This document shows positions 1-10,552 of a stretch of 64,000 bases of DNA, one piece after another. How positions within the stretch are numbered: position 1 is the first letter of the stretch; the number at the start of each line of letters is the position of its first letter. The position numbers and the translations under genes are program-made. The stretch comes from Centrapalus pauciflorus (lineage: Eukaryota; Streptophyta; Magnoliopsida; Asterales; Asteraceae). The stretch spans positions 219,001-283,000 of the forward strand of contig JAANYP010007950.1 in assembly GCA_020465985.1 (NCBI GenBank), read 5' to 3'. The notes below the pieces were generated by a model. That model had not been told where the DNA came from. It was given only the letters and a program-made list of their open reading frames with translations, and made no database searches.

Positions 1-1557
1 CAGCATTTCGTCTGGTGATGTAGTTGGGAGATTCCAGCAATGAGTTGTACTCCTGGAAGAACTGCATCCAAGAAGTATGGTTAAGAAATAATGGAACCAA
101 GAGTCTACAAAAAATACAAGTGTGGTCAATATCAAACAAAAGTTTAGATAGCAGTGCTGTATGCGCTCCAGGCGAGTAAACTTTGCGGTCTGGATTCCAT
201 GCCACTTAAGTTATCCATCTCGTGAAGGAGTCTCCAATGAGCAAATCTACCTAAGTTTGAGTTTCATTGTATTGTTTAAATAAAACACATCAACCTCATC
301 CTTATGAGAGCTTAAATAAAGGGTATTGCATAATCATAGAGAAACCATAAACTATTGATGGATCATGGATGGCACCCCACGACTTCTCACAGTTATCATT
401 TTCCTACACCTGTGGAGTGTTGCAGAGAGCAAGAAGGTATTTGCTTAAAGCTTAGCTTCTATATACACTAGTAGTGTACCCACGCAAAGCGGCGGCGGTA
501 ATTAGGTTTGATTTGATACACTGTTCTTTTAGTTGCACATAATGTTACGAAAAATAAATAACAGGAAAGTTATTGTCATTTTCAAATGAACAGACAGTTA
601 ATATTATGCTTAAAATTAAATTCAACATTTGTATTGTTGCATGATATCCCCCAAGACAATGCCAGACAAAGCTGTCCATGCGAGAAAACAGATTCAAAAA
701 GATAAACACCAATGTTTGGAATTGTCTGTTCTTGAGCTTTGTTGATTGTAATAGCAAAACTAAGGCGAATGGGAAACTGTTTTCTATTTGATCTTAGCTA
801 TCCTGAAATTTTCAACACAATAGTGGTAGCCTGTTAAGCGTCATTGTAAGAGAGTAATAGATAAATGGTAACACTCTCTAGGCCAAACACGACCCGATAA
901 TCCTAGTTTCTGTACACCCAACAGGGAAAAAAATATAGTGTTCATAAAAACAAAACATATACTTGGAGTGCTGATTCACAAAAACTTACCTGATTAGTTG
1001 ATAACTAAAACCATATCAAGTATTGTGATATAGCTTCACACTCTCACACACACACATAAATACATACATACATACATACATGTGTGTGTGTGTGTATATC
1101 TAGAATATGGTTCAAGTGAGTACCACTAGTTATGCAACGCACCAGAAGGTACCGCCTTAAAAAAAACTTTTTTGAATTTTTTGTTCATAAACATGTTTTA
1201 ATTAACATTATAAAGATCATATGTAAATTTCACATACATTCACATCTCCTAGCTCCTTAAAAATGATGTGAACGTACACTTACATAAATTTGCATATATG
1301 TGAACGTACATTTATGTGATACATGTTTTCATATACTTAAAATGTATGAATGTACGTGAAATTTATAGACCATCTTTATAATGTTAGTTAAAACATGTTT
1401 ATGTAAAAAAATCTCAAAAGATTACTTTTAAGAGTGGTGCCTTCTGGTGCGCTGCATTATAAGCGGTACTCATTTGAACCTAAATCAATCAATCTATCTA
1501 TCTATCTATCTATCTATATATATATATATATACACATATATATATATACACACACAC

Positions 1558-1634
<77 letters not shown>

Positions 1635-4600
1635 TATATATATATGTATATATATATGTAGACACACACACTCTGACACTCACATATACAGTGGTGACTG
1701 ATGTAGTAGTCATGACTCACTTACCCAATCATAACTTTTGGAAAGAAATTCAGCAACAGTTGATTTATGTCTGGTCAGTAGCTCCTGAAATAAGGATGAA
1801 AAAACCCTCACCATTTTATCCAATACCAGCACTAGTACAAACACAAATGAAAATTTCACATTCAAGGATAAGATACCTCAAGAATTGTTCAGAAAACATT
1901 ACTTAACATACTCAAACAGTTTTAAACTTGTACCTTATTGGAAGAGCCTTACTGAAACAAACTATATAGGGGAAACATGAATCTCAAAATATATAACAAA
2001 ACATGAAGGTGTCAGTAACATTACGGCTATAGTCTTTTATAAGGAGAGATCGCTTGCAAGAACTTAATACAGGTATCTTAAATAATAAAGCAAGATATTA
2101 GCATGCTGATTATGCGTGTAACTTTTCCAGAATATAATACAAGAAGAGGCTCACGATACTTAACTCTAAATGTTGTTGCTGCATCTGATGCAATGTCAAA
2201 ACTTGGATCTTGTATGTACCTGAAAAACTTTTTAATGTGATCTGACTCCAGGATATATCTGTCAAAACAAGAAAAATTCACTAGATTTTCAGTTCAATAG
2301 AAAGAGATAGTAGTTGACGTAAATTCATAAGTTGTGTAATTAATCAGATTACATGAAGTACCAGCATACAATAAAAAAAAGTTCTAGTTGAAGTGTCATG
2401 GATCAACACCCTTGAGAAAATGATGCATGATATGGAAATGCAATGAATTAAGAAGGTTAATATTTGAGGTTAAAAAAGTTGAGTTCTGTAATACAACAAA
2501 AACAGTTCCACTATTCACAAAACCCTCGATTTGAACCAAATTTGGCTCATTGGCTGCACCATTCTACTGGAAAATATGGGAAAACATCTACAAAAAGTTA
2601 TAGGCATTTACAGCTATGAAGACCACAACTGGTGTTATGCTAGTAGTGTTTTACTTATGCAGGTGACATGAAAACTATTCAAGCAAGAACTGAAGCATGG
2701 TAAACGCATAATTCAAGTAATGATAATATGACATCTATTTGATATGTAGTTTATGGTTATCCAAGATTAGTATCAAAGGGTGTTCATCGTCCAATATGTA
2801 TCAAAAATTTATATCACAGTGGCGAATTCAAGGTTTATATCAAAGGGTGTCCAATATGCATCAAACATTTCATAACTACCTGTAAAACTTCTACCGTTGT
2901 TTTTAGGGTTTAATATGAAAAACCAACAAGTTTTTCATGTTTTGCGGTTTAGTCCCTTCATGTTATTTTTTACCAATAAAATCCTCAAGTTATTTCTTTC
3001 TTTTCTGGTTTTCGGAATATTTAAATTTTTTCCCCAAAAAAGTCTTCAAGTTTGAGGAATTTTCGAGGGAAAAAAGTGAAAACATGTTGGTTTTTCTTGA
3101 AAATAGAAAGGGTTGATTATGGAAAAAACCAAAACTTTTCTGAAAACCAAAAAGAAAACAATAACCTAAGGTGGTGTTTGGTTTGCGGGAATTCAGTAAA
3201 CTGGTGGGATTTTCATGAAAATCATTCTCTTATCATGTTTGGCAAAAAAAAAAAAAAAAGGGATTTCATTTTCCTTAGCATTTTACAATCCTCTTTTTTT
3301 AAGTTTTAGAATTCTTCCCTACCCCCGATTATTTCATAATATCATATCTTTACATTTCAAATTCCTAACCAAATGGCAATATTACATTATTACCCTTGTT
3401 TTTAATGTATTTTCATGGCAATATAACATGGAGGGATGAAACCGTAAAAAATGTGAAAACATGTTGGCTTTTTCCATATTAAACCCTTGTTTTAATGTAT
3501 TTTCATACTTTTGAAAATACTTTAAAATCATGTTTAGTCTAGCACATTGTTCCAATATATAGTAGACAATCATTAACAAACTCTTGAAGCATTCTTTTAG
3601 CAATAAATTGTATAATTAAGTATAATTAATTCTATAAGAAAATTTAACTATGACAACAGATAAATTAAGTACAAGTTTACAATTGTGTGATTTGTCTTAT
3701 TGTAGCTTTTTAGTTCTGTTTTAGAAATTTAAGTTTTGGCAAACAATTCGAATTTGGTTTAACTTAAATCAAATTACAAATTAGTGATTCTCAAACTGAA
3801 CCAAACCAAAATTTTAATTGAAGTTCTACACACACATTATAAAATTAATATAATCATAACTATAAATTGTAAAATCTTATTCGTTGTATCAATTTAAGGT
3901 TAATAATCAACCATATCCAGGGTTATTTGTATTTTTTGTAATTGTCTAAATATAATTTCTTAACTTTTATATTGATTGAGATTGGTTTGTTCGGTTTATT
4001 TAACTGAATTTGGTTTAAATTTCATATATGGTTGTAAATTTCAAATTCAAGAAAGATGAAAACCGATTCATTGAACATCCAACAATAGGTTAATTTACTA
4101 ACTATGATCATATTTGTATTTGTTGGGCTAAATTAAAAGGTTAAAATCTTAAGTTTCAACATTATTAATCGGGTTCATATTAATTTTAAATATTTTGATG
4201 TGTAAGTGGTGTCCAATAAATCAAACAACAGGTGTCTAATTGAAAATTTATTAGATGTATACATCAAATAAAAACTAGAGACAAGGGTTGGCCACTGGCC
4301 ATTGATTCCCTTTTGACGAGCATAGGATCGCCCTTGATCCAACTTTTAAGAATGTGTCCTTTCATCATGACTACGTCTTAATATTTACACGACTAGAATC
4401 TGCTTCTTAGGCCAGTCTGTCCATCTTACTATTTATCTTATATTTTGTAGATGACTCATGTCTCCATAGATGCCAAGATTATTTATGACTTCTTGACATA
4501 ATGTATCGCGTGCAAACAAATTCCAAACATTATATAGCTAGATAACGAATGAAAAAACTAGAGCTTATCTGTGATGCTTACTTTGCAGCAACTTGATGCC

Positions 4601-7302
4601 GAATACATTCTCTCAAAATTGCACCGTATGATATAGCGAGCTCTGAGTCATCACAGCTGAACATTGAACATGTTTGTGGATTAAACTTTATGTCATGATA
4701 AATTACGAACAAATACGTTATCAACTCATATCAAAAAACAAATCACAGGCAATTAGAGGTATCTAATTAGGCGAAACAAAATGCATAATCAAGTAAAACA
4801 TCATAAAATCATGCACATGTGGCATCTCCCAGTGAATATGGTTAATAAACAGAACTTATTGTATAAAGGATATGTAATAGTGAAATTTGCAGTTTAGCAT
4901 GAAATAAAGGTAAAATGAAGATCTGCCATCGTTTATATTCTATTGATTTTCAACTTTGATGGGTTAGAAGTTGAAGACAAGTGCTTATTTCTCATGTGCA
5001 AGTGTGAAGTTCAATGGCTTCGAGTTCATTAGGTTGTATTTTGATTTTTCCCATATTTTAAATGTAGGTGGCTTGAGCTCGTGATGTTTTGGAGCCAGTG
5101 TTAATTATGTTAGATCATTTTTAGTGTGTAGTTTAGTTGCTTTTTCAAGTTCAAAGGCAGAATAAATTGGATCCATTTTGCCCAAAAGAAAAGTTTTGAA
5201 GAAAACTCAAGTTGCATTTTGCTCATCAGCATAACTCGAGGATAGAGAACTTTGCAGGTGTTTTTGGGATTTGAAATTATTAAATAAAATAGTTACAAAA
5301 TTTAATAGATGAGGAAGAATATATGCATCTGCAGATAATACAAGTTAAGTGTTCCTGATACATATTTAGATGCTCAATTTCTAGCAATAGTTCCACATCA
5401 GCACATCCATATCAGCTCTTTAAACTCATGTGATATTTGCTTATAATACTGCAAACCAATTTAACCTGATTACTATATTGAAACAATTTATCCTCATATC
5501 CACACCTGTATTTGTTCCTTTTTTTGTTCTTATTATTTTTTAACTCAAACAACCATCCTAGAACTAATTGAAAGACGGGTAAACCTACAAACTTACTAAT
5601 TATTCAACTTAAATTGGGGAATTCAAGGCTGGAAGCTTCTCTTGGATGATTAAATGATATGTAACTACAAGACATAAAATTTGCCAAAAAAACAGTTGGA
5701 CACTAGATAACTAGATACATAAACATTCTGTAACAGAGGGCTCACCCTGGTACCAGCACATCCAGAATGTCTGAATTGCACTCCAGATATGCAGAGGCAA
5801 CATATCGCCCATTCACTCGTTGCCTCTGCAGATTTGCAATCACATGCGTAATATCTTGACGTGTCTGCACGATACCAAACTCATTGCTATTTACAGCATG
5901 GAAAAGAGAAATAGGATAAGAATTGAATCATTACTCAGAGCAGCTTGAACAGCCATAATAAAATTAGATACACCCCATCTCCTTAGTCTAATAGTCTCAC
6001 AAGTAAAGATAGTTCGTGCTACATACCCCAGGGTCCATGTTAGGAAGAGAAGCTATGAGCATGCAAAAAGTATCTTCTTTGAAAAACTCCAGTGTCAATT
6101 TTGTACAAGCCTCTTCTGCTGGTTCTGACCGTTCATCACCATAAAGTACGGTCCTCATTTCGAGAATGACTTTTCTTAGTTCACAAATCTGCGGCACGGG
6201 TGCATATTAGCAAACAGCTTCACGAGCACGTAAAATGCTAATATTCTAAGAATTACTCAACAAGAATATCAACATATATATTAGAACCGAGATCGTTGAA
6301 GCATACTCAACCTAATAATGTAGTGGGCGTTTGTCTCGCGGAATGGAATTTTTATGAAATAAAAATTAATTTATAGTATGTATTAGTTACGGTTGAAGTG
6401 TGGAATGAGGTTTAAGGCTAGCTAGCTAAGGGTATAGGTTGTGTGAAATTTTAGGAATCAAAATTCATTTAAGTATAGCTAGATTCCTTCAACGATAGAT
6501 TTGATGGAATGTAAACACATTTTTGTTTGTTGTTTTTGTAATCCAAATTTCAAAATACACTATAAACAACTTCCCATTCCTTCAAAATCGATTCTGTGAG
6601 ACAAACGCCCCCAAGTCTCAACACCCAATTACGAAGGTCCAATAAAATAACTCAATTTTAACATCACTCTGACCAGGAATCAGGATCATTAGCTCATAAT
6701 AATCATCTTTCACGCTTCAAAGGAAGCCAGTGCTAATAATATTCATGAGTTATTTTTTTCACACCCTATACGGCTATACCTTAAGAACTTTGACATAGCT
6801 TTTATAAGTCTTATAACAGCAACAACTCATTGGTATAAGAACATGCTTTTTGAGGATTCAGAAGGCATAGTGCAGTGGTCATTATCTCAAAAGCATTATA
6901 CTGGCGCAACATACAATTATTGCAAAGATATATTATGTGTAAGCCCAAGCGAGCATCTCAAAACAAACACATGTCCTTTACACCAGATATACAACCTTAT
7001 GTTTGAAAATTATGCATATACACAGCCCTTTGTCCTGTGTTGAAATATCTTAAACATTGATGCCAACTAATTGAAATCAATAGAATTTCACACGAATCAT
7101 ATAATTAGCTAATAAAAAACACATACTTTTCACGTAAAAACTAAGAAGAAAGTACATGAGGAAACGAGGGTAAGAATTAAACCTTCTCCTGACGCTTGGT
7201 TTTACGAACAGCCGGATTTGGGGTGGTGTAAGGTAGGAGGTGACGGAGGTGACGGACGAGCTCCACAGGGGTGCGAGGCTTTGATTTGAAAAGCCCCTTC
7301 AT
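1..7302 (-). CDS. MO25-like (CAB39 family) scaffold protein, partial
   Basis: Seven exons give about 230 codons: 7302-7183, 6188-6027, 5864-5746, 4656-4582, 2258-2165, 1784-1725 and 61-1. The last runs off the left edge, so the C-terminal third is missing. All junctions are GT-AG and the phases add up. The start MKGLFKSKPRTPVEL is the usual plant Mo25 N-terminus. Later landmarks are VLYGDE, NLQRQRVNGRYVAS, ILRECIRHQ, SFDIASDAATTF, ELLTRHKSTVAEFL and LESPNYITRR, in the family's order. In animals MO25 is an armadillo-like scaffold that activates STE20-type kinases with STRAD; in plants a role with Hippo/GCK-type kinases is known of the family, not shown here. Several normally conserved positions differ (SLPNMDPG, LDVLVPGCDD), so it looks like a divergent paralogue, but no visible exon is interrupted. 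Introns of 0.16 to 2.3 kb hold several mobile-element relics. Confidence 0.9.
468..930 (-). mobile_element. Helitron relic: helicase C-terminus plus 3' end
   Basis: In the last visible MO25 intron the minus strand at about 785-655 reads, without a stop, QFPIRLSFAITINKAQ, then PNIGVYL and FSHGQLCLALS. This is the C-terminal Pif1-type helicase signature of plant Helitrons. The usual GQ after INKA appears as EQ, and flanking frames are broken. Continuing on the minus strand, the sequence reaches a small GC-rich hairpin (about 480-497) and then CTAG at 471-468 followed by T, the CTRR|T terminus of a Helitron. The 5' boundary is not visible. It is a dead fragment that should be removed by splicing. 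Confidence 0.72.
1105..1486. mobile_element. Fold-back MITE, family A copy 1
   Basis: Two long inverted arms face each other. The left begins TATGGTTCAAGTGAGTACC and continues through GCGCACCAGAAGG and AAACATGTTTTAA. The right is its diverged reverse complement, ending GGTACTCATTTGAACC. There is no coding capacity. A (CATA)/(GT) repeat lies on the left and a (CTAT)/(TA)/(CA) repeat directly on the right. A second copy lies at 18597-19033. It sits in a MO25 intron. Confidence 0.75.
1489..1672. repeat. Compound microsatellite (CTAT)n-(TA)n-(CA)n
   Basis: A run of CTAT units passes into interleaved TA and CA dinucleotide blocks. It abuts the right end of the fold-back MITE. The apparent reading frames here on both strands are tyrosine/isoleucine/histidine runs made by the repeat and are not genes. 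Confidence 0.95.
2915..3487. mobile_element. Putative non-autonomous inverted-repeat element
   Basis: AGGGTTTAATATG at 2915 is matched in inverse by CATATTAAACCCT ending at 3487, and similarity continues inward for about 45 bp with gaps. The motif GTGAAAACATGTTGG occurs near 3077 and again near 3453. Between them lies a segment opening GGTGGTGTTTGGTTTGCGGG that may be a nested MITE with no clear right end. It is in a MO25 intron and has no coding content. Confidence 0.5.
6324..6613. mobile_element. MITE with GGGCGTTTGTCTC termini
   Basis: The left end GGGCGTTTGTCTCGCGGAAT and the right end, ending GTGAGACAAACGCCCC, are inverted repeats about 290 bp apart. The interior is AT-rich and non-coding. 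The termini resemble the GGCGTTTGG class seen elsewhere in this window. No clean target duplication was seen. It lies in MO25 intron 1. Confidence 0.65.
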
Positions 7303-8100
7303 TGGTGTGGAGAAACAGGGGACAACCTGAGTCGCCGTTTTCTTTGATGAGATGAATAACAGGGTATAGAATTCGGGTAATTAGGGTTTTGGAATTGAAA
7401 GAAGACGAGGGATCGAAAGAAACAATGGTGTCGTTGATCGATAAGAAGCCCTTTATTTAACCAACATTATCGAATATGATCTCAGATCAAAAGGGGAATT
7501 CGTAAGTGAATTTAGGGTTCGGATATGTATGAATTTTATGTGTAAATCCATTGGGAGAAGAGGGTTTGATGGTGGGGAGTAACTGCCAGTCATTCCTGAA
7601 TTTTAGCGGGAATTGGAGTCCCTGCAAATCCGTTGCCCTCCTGCTTGCACGTGACCTATCCCTGCTCGCACGTGAGGACCCACCATAAAACAAATTGATT
7701 AGCATGATCGTAACATCTCTAACTTCTCTCGTATCAAACCTACTATTTTGACCTATAATATAATGGTAGATAAAAAGACATTTAGAGACCTAAGTGGTGT
7801 TAATAAATTGACCTTATTTAATATTAGTCATAATTATGTCATGATTATAAACAGAGTTGGTGTATGAAGTAGGACCTAATCGTAAATTATATGTGACTAA
7901 ATTTATATCGACTAAATATAAATAATATTTATGACAATTAATTATTCTTTTCTTGTATTTTATTTATAAGAAAATATTTATATTGTTTTAATTTTAAGCT
8001 TACATACATTTATTATAAACAATTATTTATTAAAAATTATCTACGTATCAATGTGGGTTCATAAGCTAATTTAGTAAATAAGTGGTAGAAGCAAAGAGCG
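7303..8100. other. MO25 5' flank and spacer
   Basis: About 180 bases upstream of the MO25 start are purine-rich and probably leader or promoter. Beyond that the sequence becomes AT-rich. An open frame at 7487-7705 on the minus strand has no recognisable family. I see no gene here. Confidence 0.5.
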
Positions 8101-8114
8101 ACATGTAACAAATC

Positions 8115-8305
8115 AAAGCATAAACACATTGCACATCATATTAATTGGATTTAAAAAGGTTCAATGATGAAATATACTTATACAAAAGACACATTCATCG
8201 TAATTTATTGGATTCATTGGGTTCAAGGGTTTCAAACAAAACATAAACACATTACAATCTCACATACATTGGATTCGAAAGGTTCAAACAAAACATAAAC
8301 ACATG
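8115..8305. repeat. Diverged tandem repeat
   Basis: Units containing AAACATAAACACATT followed by a form of TTGGATTCGAAAGGTTCAA recur about three times with drift. There is no coding content. Confidence 0.6.
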
Positions 8306-8621
8306 CAAACTTGTTTTTCCGACTTTGGAGAACTCAATTTGACGAATTTTGTATCTCCGATAAAGATGAGTACTTGACGGAGATAGTTTACAAAGAAGGA
8401 TCACAAGCATAAGCATCTGATCACACCGAGGATTTCCTGAGATGGTTTATGAAGAATGATCTCAAATTGCTGTAATCACCATTTATTTACTCGCGAGCAA
8501 ATGTGACCATGTATTAGGTGAAGGGGAGCACAAATTCCAAACGATTCAATATTCACTCAATTATGTAGCAAGCATCAACCATGGAAATGAGAGATTAAAC
8601 AAGACGTTTATAGGAAGAATA

Positions 8622-8795
8622 TTAAGAATGAAAATGATCTAAAAACATCATGTCTTTTTTAATTTGGCAACCGTTGTGAATATTAATAATGAAAATGATC
8701 TAAAAAACCTCATGTCTTTTTTAATTTGACAACTGTTGTGAATATTAAGAATGAAAATGATCTAAAGAATATTAAGAATGAAATGAGAGATTAAA
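8622..8795. repeat. Tandem repeat, about 70-bp unit
   Basis: The block GAATGAAAATGATCTAAA, then CATGTCTTTTTTAATTTG and CAACCGTTGTGAATATTA occurs twice almost identically, with a partial third copy. Confidence 0.75.
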
Positions 8796-9047
8796 AATCA
8801 TAAGTTATAGTTGTGCAACCGTTGTTAAGAAGTTTATTGTATATATACATATATAACTAGTTAATAATCAAATATACTATAAAAGAACTTTTTGAGGTTA
8901 ATTTCCCGATCAATTCATTTGTAATAATTTAATTCGATAAAGGTGTGGAACTGTATATGATTTTAGCAAGAAGGCTTTTAGAAGATAAGGCTAGGAGAGA
9001 AGAAAATGGAACAGGAAAAAAGAGAAGAGAAAGAAAACAATATAATG

Positions 9048-9410
9048 TTTTTTTGTGTTTCCTAGCTTGAAGAAAGATAAAGAGAGTGAAATCCTTTTGT
9101 ATTTCATAGATGGAGGAAGAGAAAAAAATGTATGAGTTACCAAATATAACCGTAATAGAGGCATTTTTATAAAGATTTTAAGGGTATATTTGTCATTATA
9201 TACTTTTTTAAAATTTATTTTTTAACTATCTCTCCAAACCTTCTTATATTTGGGAAGAAAGTTTAAGAGAGAAAGTGAGTTAAATTTCTTTTCGGATCAT
9301 TTCTTTTCTTTCAAAAAAAAATCTCTAGAATACATCAATTTTTAGCTTTCTCTTCATTTCTTTTTGAATCTCTCCTTTTCTTTTTATAAAAATGACTAGG
9401 GAACACAACG
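9048..9410. mobile_element. Possible MITE, TTGTGTTTCCTAG ends
   Basis: TTGTGTTTCCTAG on the left is matched by CTAGGGAACACAA on the right. TAATG stands on both outer sides (9043-9047 and 9411-9415), which could be a 5-bp target duplication. The interior is purine-rich and non-coding. Confidence 0.45.
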
Positions 9411-9815
9411 TAATGAATTTTTTGGATTTAATCATTTATTCATTCAACGATTTGATGTGTTGTCCAACTGTGATGAAACAAATTTGAAACACCACATAAC
9501 ATAACATGGAACATTGATCATAAATTATAAATTGTAACAGAATTGTGTATTCATTATATTGAAATTTCACAAACACTAACCTAAACCAATATAATTAATC
9601 AACAAACCAAAGGTCAAAAAATTATGTCATTGCAGAAACCTTTATAATTATACAAATTAGACTCACTTATAGCTTTAATTGGATTCATTCGACATGATGA
9701 ATTAAGTATATGATGGTCTTGAACTCAATCTTCTATCCATGACAATGCATGCAGTGATCTTGGTTAACATTAACCTATTAACATTGTATCAATAGAGTTA
9801 GTACTCAATGCTATC

Positions 9816-10122
9816 GATTTAAGATGTTTGATTGTATTCATTAATAAATGATTATTTGCGTTTAAAACTAATCGTACCACACTTTTTGATAAGTTAAAAA
9901 AATACAGATTATTTGCTTAATAAATGATTATTTGGTCATGTTACAAGTTAAAACGCAAATCCAAACACTTTAAAAACTGATTATTTGATCACTATAGATA
10001 GCAAAAAGCAAAAGCTAAACCAAACACTACATTTCCGGCAGCATTTTTTGTTACCGCAATTATTTGATTATTAGTTTCGAAACCGCTGCACCACTTTTTC
10101 AAACGCAAATCCAAACACTTTT
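9816..10122. mobile_element. MITE, family B copy 1 (left-truncated)
   Basis: It shares its whole length with the better-preserved copy at 59209-59568: AAATGATTATTTGCG, AACGCAAATCCAAACAC, AGCAAAAGCTAAACCAAACA, and the end CTTTTTCAAACGCAAATCC. About 70 bp of the left end is missing. It lies about 430 bp upstream of the ThrRS start. Confidence 0.7.
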
Positions 10123-10287
10123 ATAATTTTGGTTAAAATATTATTAAATTAGTTATGTTAAATTTTAATGCAGTGAAATTGATTTGATTTAGATTTAAAT
10201 TACTGTACTAAACTATATGAGATAGATTACGTGACCAAACACCTTTTGTAACGTAATGCATTAAAAAATGAAAAAAAAAGTACAAAT

Positions 10288-10396
10288 CACGTAAACTGTG
10301 GCTATCACGTAAATGTGGTAACGTAAAGTGTGGCTATTTTGGTAAAATTTATATAAAAAGGCTAAAAGGTGAATAAAGACGTAAGATGCGGCTAAT
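10288..10396 (+). promoter_or_regulatory. Four imperfect repeats upstream of ThrRS
   Basis: Motifs related to ACGTAAACTGTGGCTAT occur at about 10289, 10307, 10321 and 10379, the first three back to back, ending roughly 155 bases before the ThrRS start codon. ACGT is the core of many plant bZIP sites. Whether these act as a promoter element or are TE debris cannot be told from sequence. Confidence 0.35.
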
Positions 10397-10552
10397 TTTG
10401 TAATTATCCCTTAATAATTTTATTATTTCAAATATGCGGCTGCTAATTGGGAAGAAGAAGTTTTGATGTATTTTTTTATTCATACATGGAAGAAACGAAG
10501 GCCACAAAACCTCAACCTTAGAACAAGCTAAAAGATCAAGAAGGACGACGCC

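Noticed and set aside
1434..1720. Several long frames on both strands
   Set aside because: They are translations of a TA/CA/CTAT microsatellite (Tyr-Ile-His runs).
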